Source: an uncultured Cytophagales bacterium
GTDB lineage: Bacteria > Bacteroidota > Bacteroidia > Cytophagales > Amoebophilaceae
Assembly (NCBI GenBank): GCA_946547305.1
Contig: CAMNOX010000004.1
Location: 23,476 to 87,475, forward strand
DNA length: 64,000 nt
Direction of reading: 5' to 3'
Positions within the stretch are counted from its first letter, which is position 1. Each line of letters starts with the position of its first letter. Positions 52,984 to 62,699 of the stretch are shown in pieces. The translations under genes were made by a program, and so were the position numbers. A model generated the notes under the pieces. That model made no database searches, was not told the DNA's origin, and worked only from the letters and a program-made list of their open reading frames with translations.

Positions 52984-53355
52984 ATGTGTAGTGTTAAGGT
53001 TAGTAGAAGAAATAAACCAGAAGAGGATGTAAGAAAATTTATAATCGATTATCTTGTAGAAAATTATAATTATAACAAGTCATTGTTTAGGATAGAAAGG
53101 AAAATAGAGAATATTAACCAACAATTTAGGCCAGATATAGTAATTTATGATAGTGATTGTACTCCTTTTATGGTAATTGAATGTAAGGCAAATAACGTAA
53201 AAATAAGTCAGGATCATGTATTTCAGATAATAAACTATAATAACTTCCTGAATTCAAAGTATATATTGGTTACGAATGGTGTTAAAATCTTTTGTTGGAA
53301 GCTACTTGGTAATGAATATATAAAATCAGAAATACCAAAGTTTGGTTCAGAGTAG
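52984..53355 (+). CDS. Stand-alone HsdR-N-like (PD-(D/E)XK) protein
   Basis: Small member of the type I restriction enzyme R-subunit N-terminal family that many Bacteroidota carry as a single-domain core gene. RKFIIDYLVENYNYNKSLFRIERKI (cut) is the N-terminal helix and strand, then RPDIVIYD with the catalytic Asp, MVIECKAN (Glu-x-Lys) and the Q-motif-like HVFQIINYNNFL, and LVTNGVKIFCWKL at the end. All three nuclease residues are present. The 123 residues lack any motor domain, and no hsdS or hsdM is in the window, so it is not a type I system by itself. A role in recombination or repair is possible; unproven. Confidence 0.85.
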   Translation: MCSVKVSRRNKPEEDVRKFIIDYLVENYNYNKSLFRIERKIENINQQFRPDIVIYDSDCTPFMVIECKANNVKISQDHVFQIINYNNFLNSKYILVTNGVKIFCWKLLGNEYIKSEIPKFGSE

Positions 53356-53373
53356 AAATTGGTAATAATTTTT

Positions 53374-54753
53374 TTATCTGTAATTGTTGATATATGTCTG
53401 ATACTTGTTTTTTAGTCTTATTAAATCATTAGTTACTGAATTAAATGCTCCAGAATTAATAGCCTGTTTTATCTTAAAAAGTATATATTCTAAGTAAATT
53501 TTAATTGTTTCTTTCATTGCACCGTTAAAGTCTAAAATTTCGATATCACTATTATCTATAACTGCACATCTATGATTATCTACAGATATTTTATCTATGT
53601 CTATTCTTGGACCATTTTTATTTACATAAAACCTACCTCCTTCAAACTCAAAGTTGTCTATTATTACTTCAATAATTTCATTTTCATCAATTTCGGTAAA
53701 TTCTGACGAATTATCTAGTTTTACAAATACTCTATTATTCTCATACCGTAATCGTTCAGTTGGGATTACTTGTTCTTTTAGCTTTAAGGACAGTCTGTCT
53801 TTGGGAAATTTATTAAAAATGTCAATTGATCGCTTTTTAGAGTAAATAGGGATCTTTAGGTTATCAAATTTTTCACAGCCTTTAAATGTATATCCTTCTA
53901 CATTACCGTTGTTGTATTTGTAAATATACTTTATATATCTCGATTTATCTTTAATTACACTCATATTTTTTTGTAATTCACGAACAAAACTGTCAATGTC
54001 TTTATCCAATATTTTAATCAATTCCCTCTGCGCATCTTCCGATAAGTCGACTCTTTCCTCAGCCTTATGAATATTAAATATGTTACTATGATATTTAAAT
54101 TCAACACTATTGTTCATTCTATACTGAATAGGAAAATCAAGATCTATAAAGGCTACATCGATTATTTTAATTGTATTACCATCATCTTTTGTTATATATA
54201 TTTGATTCCGAGCCCCTTGATCGCCAGTATCGAAGAGTATTGCCTGGATAAGCAATTTGTTATAAATACTTCTATCTATTTCATAGCGTTTAGCTTCTGG
54301 ATGTTCGTCATTGTAATGATTAACTGCACAAAAAACTGAGGAGAAATTGTCTAAGGTTTCCCCTTTGATAAAATCTTGAAAGTATTGATTATAAATATGT
54401 GGTTGATTATTACTGAAAAAGAATCCGTAGAACGTATTTCTTGCAATATAATCAATGTTGTACCTAGCCTTTAACACTCCATTATAGGATTTTGAATATA
54501 TTAAATTTTTCCCTTTGTAATTTAACTTAAAAATATAATTACAATTACCATTGGAAAACTTTTTAGATTTTATTTTATTACTCTCCAGTTGTTTTATTAA
54601 TATTTCTAACTCATTAGTATTTAAATCAATACCTTTACTATCAATAACACTTATGCCCTCATTTTTACCAGTTCGCCTACACGATTCACAGCAACATGAA
54701 AATAAATCATAGTTAAGAATAAAGAAGCATATCCAGCTATTCTTTAACAACAT
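53374..54753 (-). CDS. Secreted Cys-cluster protein with PI3/4-kinase-like catalytic loop
   Basis: Not a named family. The N-terminus has a hydrophobic segment (WICFFILNYDLFS) followed by CCCESCRR, the same signature as other exported proteins here. Residues 60-130 could be a kinase N-lobe and hinge (FSNGNCNYIFKL, NLIYSKSY, QYFQDFIKGETL). Then come GDQGARN (about 177-183), matching the PI3K-type G-D-x4-N spacing, and, 16 residues on, IIDVAFIDLDFP, which places an Asp like the metal-binding Asp of DFG. The C-terminal 250 residues are unassigned. A secreted kinase-fold protein is the best hypothesis. It follows ftsH by 40 bases on the same strand. Confidence 0.72.
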   Translation of the reverse strand: MLLKNSWICFFILNYDLFSCCCESCRRTGKNEGISVIDSKGIDLNTNELEILIKQLESNKIKSKKFSNGNCNYIFKLNYKGKNLIYSKSYNGVLKARYNIDYIARNTFYGFFFSNNQPHIYNQYFQDFIKGETLDNFSSVFCAVNHYNDEHPEAKRYEIDRSIYNKLLIQAILFDTGDQGARNQIYITKDDGNTIKIIDVAFIDLDFPIQYRMNNSVEFKYHSNIFNIHKAEERVDLSEDAQRELIKILDKDIDSFVRELQKNMSVIKDKSRYIKYIYKYNNGNVEGYTFKGCEKFDNLKIPIYSKKRSIDIFNKFPKDRLSLKLKEQVIPTERLRYENNRVFVKLDNSSEFTEIDENEIIEVIIDNFEFEGGRFYVNKNGPRIDIDKISVDNHRCAVIDNSDIEILDFNGAMKETIKIYLEYILFKIKQAINSGAFNSVTNDLIRLKNKYQTYINNYR

Positions 54754-54792
54754 AATAAGGAACTAAATAAAAAGTGAAAATCTAACAATATT

Positions 54793-56736
54793 TTATTTAA
54801 AAAAATCTCCTCGAGGTCCTATTAATTTTTCTATATCATCTTTTGTCAGTTCTTCATTTTTACATAGTTCTGTTGCTACTTTATTTAATTCTTCAATATG
54901 TGCCTTTAGCAGTGATTTTACTCTTGTGGAACAATCATCAACAAGTTTCCTTATCTCTGCATCAATTGATTTAGCGGTTTCCTCAGAGAATGGCTTACCT
55001 GTCGTGTATGGATTGTTCTGTATGGCAGCTCTGTAGGAGATTCTACCTATCTTATCATTCATACCGAAGATAGTGACAATATCGAAAGCTATTCTATGAA
55101 CGTTTTCTAGGTCATTTGATGCTCCACTTGACATAGTATCATATACTATTTCTTCAGCACATCTACCACCGAGGTAGGAACATAAATTATCATACATTTC
55201 ATCTCTTGTTGTCAAGAACTTCTCTTCAGGGATATATTGTGCGTAGCCTAATGAATATCCCCTAGATGTTATAGTAACCTTTAATACTGGGTCAGCATGC
55301 TCTAGATACCAGCTAGTAATTATATGCCCTGCTTCGTGTGTAGCAACTGCCATTTTCTCTTTTTCACTCAATTCGATGCTTTTTCGCTTTAGCCCAGCAA
55401 CAATTCTGTTGAATGATTCTTGAATATCTTCATTATCAACTTCTGGTTTATTTGCTATAGTTGCTAATAACGCTGCATTATTACACATTGTGGCAATTTC
55501 AGCAGATGAAAACCCTATTGTACGTTTAGCTAGCGTGTTTATGTCAATATTGTTCTTATTAATCTTAATCTTATTGAGATATAGTTCTAAAATGGCTGTT
55601 CTTTCTTTAAGAACAGGCTTATCAATCAATATCTTCATATCAAACCTTCCAGGACGTATTAATGCCTTATCTAATACATCTAATCTGTTTGTTGATCCGA
55701 TGACTAAAATACCGCTATTTGAATCAAATCCATCCATTTCAACAAGTAAACTATTCAATGTTTTTTCTTCGTCATTATTTCCTATAGAGGATCTAGACCT
55801 ACCGACTGAATCTATCTCATCAAAGAATATTATTGCAGGTAAGTTTTTCCTTGCAGATTCAAATATTTGCTTTATATGCAATACTCCAGCACCATATAAA
55901 ACTCCACCAACATCTGCTGCTGAAACATAGTAAAAGGATGCGTTACATTCACCAGCAATGGCTTTAGCTAATAAAGTTTTACCATTACCAGGAGGGCCTA
56001 TAAATAGCATCCCTTTTGGCATTTTTCCTCCAATTTCTTCTAATTTTTTAGTGTTATTTAGTAAATCTACAATTTCTTGACATTCTGTCTTTGGTTCAAT
56101 TAGTCCTGCAATATCTTTGAAAGTTATTTTGTTTTTACTATCTTTGTCGAATAACTTTCCTCTGGAACTACCAAGGCCAAACATACCACCAAATGTCCCT
56201 TTTCCTTTTATCAAACCGATACTTAACAAAATATAATAAATGAAAAACAGAGAAAACAGTGTCGAAAGGATTTTACTAATAATTTGGAACCATGAAACAT
56301 ATGTTGTAACCTCATACCCTATTTTTTGATCTTCATCTAAATTATCCTCGATTAGTTTAAAATTTTTATCAAATACATACACAGATGGTATAATCATATA
56401 AAATGATAGTTTTTTAGTTTTTGCAAGGATCCCATTAAGCTTATCAAATACGCCAATTTTATCATTTAAAACATCGTACCCTCTGGACTTATTTATAATA
56501 TTTAAACAATCGGAAACTGCATGTTTTTTTATGTATATATTTACAATTTCTGTATTTTTTACGCAGACTACTCTATCGATAAGATTTCTACTTATCATTT
56601 TATTCAGTTCATTATTGAAGATTTCAATATCTATATGTGAATTGAAAAGAAAATTATAGACTATGTAAAGTAAAAAAAAACTTACTCCAGCTATTGCTTT
56701 GTAATTTTTCCCAGTTTTATTTTTTGTTTTTTTCAT
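54793..56736 (-). CDS. ftsH: ATP-dependent zinc metalloprotease FtsH
   Basis: Membrane AAA+ protease for unassembled and short-lived proteins. Two membrane segments (near residue 15 and residue 155) enclose a periplasmic domain. The AAA module has Walker [17 protein letters not shown], Walker [13 protein letters not shown] and arginines RPGRFD; the protease has HEAGH (about residues 461-465) and [17 protein letters not shown]. The pore loop reads [11 protein letters not shown] instead of the usual MFVGVGA, so the key phenylalanine is not in its usual place. The 647 residues are normal. Its start overlaps floA by four bases (ATGA), coupling the two. Confidence 0.95.
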   Translation of the reverse strand: MKKTKNKTGKNYKAIAGVSFFLLYIVYNFLFNSHIDIEIFNNELNKMISRNLIDRVVCVKNTEIVNIYIKKHAVSDCLNIINKSRGYDVLNDKIGVFDKLNGILAKTKKLSFYMIIPSVYVFDKNFKLIEDNLDEDQKIGYEVTTYVSWFQIISKILSTLFSLFFIYYILLSIGLIKGKGTFGGMFGLGSSRGKLFDKDSKNKITFKDIAGLIEPKTECQEIVDLLNNTKKLEEIGGKMPKGMLFIGPPGNGKTLLAKAIAGECNASFYYVSAADVGGVLYGAGVLHIKQIFESARKNLPAIIFFDEIDSVGRSRSSIGNNDEEKTLNSLLVEMDGFDSNSGILVIGSTNRLDVLDKALIRPGRFDMKILIDKPVLKERTAILELYLNKIKINKNNIDINTLAKRTIGFSSAEIATMCNNAALLATIANKPEVDNEDIQESFNRIVAGLKRKSIELSEKEKMAVATHEAGHIITSWYLEHADPVLKVTITSRGYSLGYAQYIPEEKFLTTRDEMYDNLCSYLGGRCAEEIVYDTMSSGASNDLENVHRIAFDIVTIFGMNDKIGRISYRAAIQNNPYTTGKPFSEETAKSIDAEIRKLVDDCSTRVKSLLKAHIEELNKVATELCKNEELTKDDIEKLIGPRGDFFK

Positions 56737-57773
56737 ATTTTATTATTTGTTTTTTCGGTAATTGTTTTTGAGTCTTCTTCTTTAGAACATCTAAGGAAGT
56801 CACTTTTTGCTATAGCCGATTTCATTTTTGTATCGGATTCTAGATTTTTCATATTCAAAAAGTCCATAGCACTCATGTTGTTTTTTCTTAATGACTCAGC
56901 AAGAGCAAGTGGAACCTCCATTTCTGCTTTAACAACTTCAACTCTGGCTTCTTGCTCTAGTGCTTTTTTCTCCTCCCTAATGGCTATAGCCATTGCTCTT
57001 CTAGATTCTGCCTTTGCTTCAGATACTTTTAAATCGGCATTTGCCTGGTCAATTTGTAATTTAGCCCCTATATTTTCAGCTACGCTAACATCTGCAATAT
57101 CGATTGACAATATATTAAAAGCTGTACCTATACCTAATCCCTTTTCTAATACTAACCTAGATATTTTATTTGGGTCAGATAAAACTTCCTCATGATTAGC
57201 TGCTAATCCAACAGCCGTAATAATTCCTTCTCCAACTCGTGCTAATATTGTATCTTCTCCAGCTCCACCGACTAACTGTTTAATATTTGCTCTTACGGTA
57301 ACTCTTGCAATAATTATAAGCTCTATTCCATTTCTAGTAACAGCTGATACTTCAGGGGTATCAATGACCTTAGGATTTACTGATATTTGTACTGCTTCAA
57401 AGACATTTCTTCCAGCTAAATCTATAGCTGCTGCATTATTGAAAGATAAGTCTATTCCAGCTTTTTCAGCTGATATTAATGCTTTAACGACTTTTTTAAC
57501 ATCTCCGCCAGCTAAAAAATGTGTTTCTAAATCTGAGCTACTTAACTTTAATCCGGCTTTAACTGCTGTTATATATGAATCAACTATCAAGTTTACAGGA
57601 ACTCGTCTGATTCGCATTAAAATTAAACTCATTAAGCCAATGTGTGCTCCGCTAAATGTAGCAACTAGCCATTGATAAATTGGAATGAAGTAAAATATAC
57701 ATAAAATTATTAGAAAAACAATACCATAAACTAATGGATGATCAAAAATGTACCTTACAATTTCATCTAACAT
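56733..57773 (-). CDS. floA: Flotillin-like protein FloA
   Basis: Membrane-associated SPFH-domain protein that organises membrane microdomains and associates with FtsH-type proteases in other bacteria. Two hydrophobic N-terminal segments ([18 protein letters not shown], then [15 protein letters not shown] region), then the FloA-type core: [23 protein letters not shown] (cut), [21 protein letters not shown] (cut), DVFEAV-like [40 protein letters not shown] (split) and the EA-repeat coiled coil ([28 protein letters not shown]). 346 residues, normal. It lies between an ABC exporter and ftsH and overlaps ftsH by four bases, which fits cooperation. Confidence 0.95.
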   Translation of the reverse strand: MLDEIVRYIFDHPLVYGIVFLIILCIFYFIPIYQWLVATFSGAHIGLMSLILMRIRRVPVNLIVDSYITAVKAGLKLSSSDLETHFLAGGDVKKVVKALISAEKAGIDLSFNNAAAIDLAGRNVFEAVQISVNPKVIDTPEVSAVTRNGIELIIIARVTVRANIKQLVGGAGEDTILARVGEGIITAVGLAANHEEVLSDPNKISRLVLEKGLGIGTAFNILSIDIADVSVAENIGAKLQIDQANADLKVSEAKAESRRAMAIAIREEKKALEQEARVEVVKAEMEVPLALAESLRKNNMSAMDFLNMKNLESDTKMKSAIAKSDFLRCSKEEDSKTITEKTNNKI

Positions 57774-57795
57774 ATTTATGTGTTATAAAAAATTT

Positions 57796-59559
57796 TTATA
57801 TATTCCTACCAGTTTGGATATTCCAAAGTTTTTTATAGTATGAATCCTCTTTTTTTATCAATGTATCATGTGTTCCAATGTCTACAATATAACCATTTCT
57901 TATTACTATGATTTTATCCATATTAACAAGTGTAATTAATTTATGTGCTATAACGATTGTAGTACATTTACATTCCTTAATTAGATATTCCAGTGAGTTT
58001 TGGAAGTACATTTCTGATATTGCATCCAGAGCAGAAGTTGGTTCATCTAGCAGCAATATTTTAGACTTTTTTAAAAATGCTCTAGCTATAGCTATTCTTT
58101 GCCTTTGCCCTCCAGATAAAATACTTCCCATTTCACCTACGATTGTGTTATATCCATTCCTAAACTTCATTAGGTCGTCATGAATATTTATTTTTTTACA
58201 TATGTCAAATACTTCAGAGTTGTCATTATTATCAGCTGCATATTTTATATTTTCGATAATAGATCTATTAAATAAAATCGTGTTCTGAGGAATTATACTA
58301 ATGTTTTTCCTTAGGTATTCGGTATCAATATTTCTTATATCTGTATTGTTTATAGTGATTTTCCCTGTGTAATTGCTGTTATATTTTAGAAGGAGATTAA
58401 ATATTGTTGACTTTCCAGTACCAGATTCTCCAACTATTCCTACTTTCTCGTTTTTATTGATTGTTAAACTAAGGTTTTTCAAAATATCGTCTTTATCGTC
58501 GGAGTTATAATTAAAAGAGACATTTTTAAATTCTATTCCTACAGATTCAGAAGTTGAAAAACTTACATTGTTATTTGTAACACATTGTACGTTATTTTGA
58601 TTTCGCATGTCTAGAATACTAAGTGAATTTTTTAATTCATTAATCTCTTCAACTATAAACTGTATTGATCTTAATAGTTCCCATATCGATGTAGATATGC
58701 TAGTTAAATAAGTCCAGATTGCTATCATATTACCTACTGTAACTTTCCCATTAAAATATAAAAATGTAGTATATAACGTTGGGCAGAATATCATTAAGGA
58801 ATATATAGTGCCTCCTGCATAATGAAATAGTAATTCATATTTGTATATTTTTTCTTGACAGGATACATAATTCTCTGTTAGATCCTTATTTAATGATTCT
58901 CTTTCTTTTTTAAACGAGTAAAAAGCAAAGATTGTTGAAATGTTTAATATTCTGTCGTTAATCCTTCCAATAATGTTATTATATTTGCTTTCTGATAGAT
59001 ATGTTGCCTTCCCTAGGTGTGATAGTATCTTTGTACATGCAGCAATAAAGAGAATTAAAAATAGAACTACCATAAAGCCGGTATTCCGGTCAATAAGGAA
59101 TATAAGCGACGTGCAGGATATTATTATGAATGGATTTGTTATAAATGCATCACTGATATCAGATACCAAGTCATCGTATGTGCTAACTATATTTCTTATT
59201 TTACTGCATAATACCCCACTTGTATTTTCTCTAAAGAAATTGTATTTTTTATTTTGTATATTGTCATACACGTGTAAAATTATGTTTTTATTTATATATG
59301 GTAGCGATTTTTTTTGTGACAGTATTTTTGTAATATGTACCAATTCATATACAAATACTATGCATCCAAATATTATTAGTTTATATAGCGTATCTTTAAT
59401 CTCTTTATTAGTCAGACTATCAATCAGATAGTTTTTAATAAATCCATATACACTTGGTTCAGTACTAATAATTAGTATTGTAATTAGATTTAAGACGAAA
59501 TATTTCCTACATCCTCTTATATGTTTTAAATAAAATCTTATAACCTCCATTGCCCCCAT
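57796..59559 (-). CDS. ABC exporter (fused transmembrane and ATPase domains)
   Basis: Type IV-fold exporter of the MsbA/ABCB/heavy-metal-tolerance type. The N-terminal 300 residues hold six membrane segments (FVLNLITILIISTEPSVYGF, LIIFGCIVFVYELVHI, PFIIISCTSLIFLI, GFMVVLFLILFIAACT and others); the C-terminal domain has Walker A GESGTGKSTIF (about residue 373), Q-loop IIPQNTILFN, signature LSGGQRQRIAIARAF, Walker B ILLLDEPTSALD and H-loop VIAHKLITL. 587 residues, a complete half-transporter acting as a dimer. Substrate unknown; lipid, peptide or metal conjugate are all possible. ATG 59559 or 59550 may be the start. floA follows by 22 bases. Confidence 0.93.
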   Translation of the reverse strand: MGAMEVIRFYLKHIRGCRKYFVLNLITILIISTEPSVYGFIKNYLIDSLTNKEIKDTLYKLIIFGCIVFVYELVHITKILSQKKSLPYINKNIILHVYDNIQNKKYNFFRENTSGVLCSKIRNIVSTYDDLVSDISDAFITNPFIIISCTSLIFLIDRNTGFMVVLFLILFIAACTKILSHLGKATYLSESKYNNIIGRINDRILNISTIFAFYSFKKERESLNKDLTENYVSCQEKIYKYELLFHYAGGTIYSLMIFCPTLYTTFLYFNGKVTVGNMIAIWTYLTSISTSIWELLRSIQFIVEEINELKNSLSILDMRNQNNVQCVTNNNVSFSTSESVGIEFKNVSFNYNSDDKDDILKNLSLTINKNEKVGIVGESGTGKSTIFNLLLKYNSNYTGKITINNTDIRNIDTEYLRKNISIIPQNTILFNRSIIENIKYAADNNDNSEVFDICKKINIHDDLMKFRNGYNTIVGEMGSILSGGQRQRIAIARAFLKKSKILLLDEPTSALDAISEMYFQNSLEYLIKECKCTTIVIAHKLITLVNMDKIIVIRNGYIVDIGTHDTLIKKEDSYYKKLWNIQTGRNI

Positions 59560-59672
59560 AATTTAAAAACGCTTTTTATTCATCGCAACGATAATTTAAA
59601 TATAAAAGTATTATATTAAATTCAAAATATGTATAAAATTTTTTGTATTAACATAAAACGTTAACACTAAAT

Positions 59673-59957
59673 ATGGATTACTTTAATATCAGTTTGATAG
59701 CATTGTCTATTCTGACATTCTACCTGTTTTTTATAGTTCCACAAAAAAAAGAGAAAATGATGGAAAAAAAGTTTTTTGATGGTTTAAAGAAGGGCTCAAA
59801 GATTGTATTAAAAAACGGCCTATGTGGGAAGTTCTTGCACTTTGAAAGTGATAATGTTGTGATTGAGGTTAGTTCAGGAATAAAATTAGAGTTTTTAAAA
59901 GAGGTAATATATGTTAGTAAATCGATAGAGATGTCAAAGGATGTTGTTAAGGAATAG
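59673..59957 (+). CDS. yajC: Sec translocase accessory subunit YajC
   Basis: Single-pass inner-membrane protein that associates with SecDF-YajC/SecYEG. The one membrane segment (LIALSILTFYLFFIVPQKKEK) ends in the family pattern F.rPQ.kr, then a basic helix (KMMEKKFFDGLKKGSKIVLKNGLCGKFLHFESDN cut as KKGSKIVLKNGLCGKF), matching lk.Gd.Vvt.gGi.G.i, and VVIEVSSGIKLEFLKEVI. 94 residues, normal. Divergent from the ABC exporter (114 bases) and eight bases before hisS. With secG, yidC and lepB it belongs to the export set. Confidence 0.9.
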   Translation: MDYFNISLIALSILTFYLFFIVPQKKEKMMEKKFFDGLKKGSKIVLKNGLCGKFLHFESDNVVIEVSSGIKLEFLKEVIYVSKSIEMSKDVVKE

Positions 59958-59965
59958 TATTGAAT

Positions 59966-61261
59966 ATGTTACTACCTAGAAATGTTACTGGGACATCTGA
60001 TTATTTTGGTGTTGAAGTTGAAAAATTAAAATATATTTTTGATATATTATCTTCTATTTTTGTGCGTCATGGTTTTAAAGAGCTAAGGACTCCTGCGTTT
60101 GAGTATTTTGACTTAGTAAAAAAATCTTATGGTGGGGAGTGTGATAAGCTTATATACCATGTCTTAGATACCAATACAAATTTTACAGACGAAGTGTTGT
60201 CAAAGATAAAGGAATCAGGAATAGACGTAATATCAAAAAAATGTTTGCGATATGATTTAACATTACCTTTGATTAGGTATGTATATAAAAATATAAATAA
60301 GATAAACTTCCCATTTAAAAGATTCCAAATACAACCTGTATGGAGGGCTGACAGACCTCAGAAGGGTAGATTTAGAGAGTTTTTCCAGTGTGATATAGAT
60401 ATTGTCGGTTCTGATTCATTGTTGTGTGAAGCTGAATTGATTCAAATTATAACAGAAGGGTTGAATAAATTGGGGTTAATAAATTATAAAATACGTATAA
60501 ACAGTAGAAAGATACTAAATGATATATGTAAATTGCTTGGTATTGAAAGTGATTTCAGGGATTTTTGTGTATTATTAGATAAAATTGATAAAATCGGGGT
60601 TGATAGTTTTATTGAGGGGGTAAGTAAATTAAACATATCTGAAGATAAAATTGATATTTTGAAAAAGATATTAGAATACAAGGATAATATAGGTTTTTTG
60701 GAGGAATTATTTTTAAAAAACGATATTGATAATAAAAATTTAATTGAATTGTACAATTTAAAAAAAACATTAGTATCTATTGCGGTTGACTTAAAAAGGA
60801 TAGAGATCGACTTTTCTCTAGCAAGAGGATTAGATTATTATACAGGGATAGTTTATGAAGCTGAAGTAGTAGGTGTGAAAATAGGGAGTATTGTTGGAGG
60901 TGGACGATATAACTATTTTGGAGAGAGGTTTGGCTCAGAGAAATTAAATGGAGTAGGTGTTTCATTCGGAATCCAAAGGATATTTACTGCTCTTGAGGAA
61001 TTATGTTTATTTAAATTTAATTCAGGTCTAAAGAATAGAATTCTTATTACAAATGTGGATGGGAAAATTAATGCTAAGTATATAAATATATTGAGGGATA
61101 AATATGTAGTTGAGCTTTACTATAATCAAAACGATAATCTGAGGACACAGTTAAAGTTTGCAAATAAAAACAATTTTGATTATGTTTTGATAGGAGACAG
61201 TATTAGGAATATGGAAACTGGAGAACAATTAAATTTTGCTGATTTTATGAATGCTTCTTGA
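59966..61261 (+). CDS. hisS: Histidyl-tRNA synthetase
   Basis: Class II synthetase for tRNA-His. Motif 1 region (ELRTPAFEYFDLVKKSYG), DLTLPLIRYV, motif 2 (FQIQPVWRADRPQKGRFREFFQCD, cut as VWRADRPQKGRFREFFQC), the histidine signature LARGLDYYTGIVYE, and motif 3 GVGVSFGIQRIF are all present. A short C-terminal anticodon domain follows (RILITNVDG, YVVELYYNQNDN, KNNFDYVLIGD). ATG 59966 was preferred over the TTG six bases earlier. 431 residues, normal. It starts eight bases after yajC and may be in its transcript. Confidence 0.96.
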   Translation: MLLPRNVTGTSDYFGVEVEKLKYIFDILSSIFVRHGFKELRTPAFEYFDLVKKSYGGECDKLIYHVLDTNTNFTDEVLSKIKESGIDVISKKCLRYDLTLPLIRYVYKNINKINFPFKRFQIQPVWRADRPQKGRFREFFQCDIDIVGSDSLLCEAELIQIITEGLNKLGLINYKIRINSRKILNDICKLLGIESDFRDFCVLLDKIDKIGVDSFIEGVSKLNISEDKIDILKKILEYKDNIGFLEELFLKNDIDNKNLIELYNLKKTLVSIAVDLKRIEIDFSLARGLDYYTGIVYEAEVVGVKIGSIVGGGRYNYFGERFGSEKLNGVGVSFGIQRIFTALEELCLFKFNSGLKNRILITNVDGKINAKYINILRDKYVVELYYNQNDNLRTQLKFANKNNFDYVLIGDSIRNMETGEQLNFADFMNAS

Positions 61262-61306
61262 AAAACTTTTTTGAATTATATATTTTGATATAATTAATGT
61301 ATAGAT

Positions 61307-61609
61307 ATGTTCTTGGTTTACATGATACTTATTGTTGTGGTCTCATTATTTTTAATTTTACTATGTCTAGTTCAATCTTCTAGGAAGGAGAATTCTTTTG
61401 GTGGAATTGTTGAAACGTCTGGATTTAGTCAGGTTGTTGGAATAAAAAAAACATTTGATGTGTTAGAAAAATTAACGTTATCATCGGCATTCATAGTATT
61501 TTTATTGTGTATACTTTCTTATTATTCTTTGACTTCTAGTAGTAATAAAAAATTGAAGGTTAGCACGCATTATGTCCAAAACACTGATGATGCTTCTAAA
61601 GAGAAGTAA
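61307..61609 (+). CDS. secG: Protein translocase subunit SecG
   Basis: Small SecYEG subunit. Two membrane segments (LVYMILIVVVSLFLILLCLVQ, LTLSSAFIVFLLCILSYYSL) flank a loop with the conserved VQSSRKENSFGGIVETSG-like motif (QSSRKENSFGGI), where SecG normally has Q..K..G...f.g. and the Bacteroidota version ..GG. 100 residues with a polar C-terminus. It follows hisS by 45 bases; the gene order yajC-hisS-secG-nrnA is all on the plus strand. Confidence 0.9.
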   Translation: MFLVYMILIVVVSLFLILLCLVQSSRKENSFGGIVETSGFSQVVGIKKTFDVLEKLTLSSAFIVFLLCILSYYSLTSSSNKKLKVSTHYVQNTDDASKEK

Positions 61610-61660
61610 CATAATCTTATATGTTTTGGAGAATATCATATAAAATGTTATTTAATTAAT

Positions 61661-62695
61661 ATGCCTGGTTGTGATTATAGTGAAATAAGTAGTTTGTTTT
61701 GTAATTTTATAGATGAATGTAAAGGTAAAAAAGTTACATTATTGATGCATAAAAATGCTGATGGGGATTGTATTGGTGCTTCATTGGCTGTCTGTATGTT
61801 TTTAGAAGCGTTAGGTTGTGAATGTAAAGTAATATCAACAAACGCGTATAATAGAAATTTTAATTGGCTGCCGTACTCAAGTAATATTTTGATTTTTAAT
61901 TCATTATTTAGAAGTACAGTTGTAAATTATATTGATGAATCTAGTGTAATAATATGTTTAGACTTTAGTCAAAAATCTCGCATAGATCCTGAATTAGCTA
62001 ATTTTTTAGACGGTAAGCGTGTTTGTATCATAGACCATCATCAAGATAAGCCTGATATAAATGGTGTGAATATAATCAACTCAGAGGCGTCATCTACATG
62101 TGAAATAATATATGAAATTTTGAATATTGCATATAGTGATAAAATAAATAAAGATATTGCCACATATCTGTATTCTGGTATATTGTGTGACACTGGACAT
62201 TTTATTACACAGAATATGACTTATAGAGTTTATGAAATCGCTGCTGATTTAATGAAGCGTTTTAATCTAGAGGTCCATATCATAAACAAGAATATTTTTG
62301 GTAATAATAGGTTTGCACGGATGAGGTTTTTAGGTCATGTGCTTAGTAGATGCCTAAAAATAGTCCCTAATTACAAGGTGGCTTATATTGTGTTGACTAA
62401 AGAAGATACTGAGAAATTTTATTTAAAGCAAGGAGAAACAGACGGATTGGTTAATTATGCTTTATCTATCGAAAATATTGAATTTGCTGCGTTATTTAAT
62501 CAGAAAAATGATGGTGTATATATTTCGCTTAGATCGATAGGTGACTTTTCTGTAAGCGATTTTGCCAAGAAGTATTTCAATGGTGGTGGTCATAAAAACG
62601 CAGCTGGAGGCTTTTCTAATTCCTCAATAGCTGATACAGTGAGCAATTTTATAAATTATTTAGTAAATTACAGTTTTTTAAAATTTAATAACTAA
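61661..62695 (+). CDS. DHH-DHHA1 phosphoesterase, NrnA type
   Basis: Probable oligoribonucleotide or phosphoadenosine-phosphate phosphatase of the NrnA/RecJ-like group, cleaning up short RNA and sulfur-assimilation by-products. HKNADGDCIGASLA (motif I), CLDFSQKSR, IIDHHQDKP (DHH, about residues 127-129), YSGILCDTGHF, and the DHHA1 end NGGGHKNAAGG are all present. 344 residues, normal. In Bacteroidota, this gene commonly precedes a membrane-anchored FKBP-type protein (gldI-like), as here, four bases downstream. Confidence 0.93.
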   Translation: MPGCDYSEISSLFCNFIDECKGKKVTLLMHKNADGDCIGASLAVCMFLEALGCECKVISTNAYNRNFNWLPYSSNILIFNSLFRSTVVNYIDESSVIICLDFSQKSRIDPELANFLDGKRVCIIDHHQDKPDINGVNIINSEASSTCEIIYEILNIAYSDKINKDIATYLYSGILCDTGHFITQNMTYRVYEIAADLMKRFNLEVHIINKNIFGNNRFARMRFLGHVLSRCLKIVPNYKVAYIVLTKEDTEKFYLKQGETDGLVNYALSIENIEFAALFNQKNDGVYISLRSIGDFSVSDFAKKYFNGGGHKNAAGGFSNSSIADTVSNFINYLVNYSFLKFNN

Positions 62696-62699
62696 CTTT

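Noticed and set aside
52984..53355. Type I restriction-modification system
   Set aside because: Only a single HsdR-N domain is present, without motor, specificity or methylase genes; single-domain versions are a common core gene in Bacteroidota.
55490..55930. A 146-codon plus-strand frame inside ftsH
   Set aside because: Antisense to the conserved AAA domain of ftsH; no independent evidence.
58940..59431. A 163-codon plus-strand frame inside the ABC exporter
   Set aside because: Hydrophobic only because it is opposite to membrane segments; shadow of the exporter.
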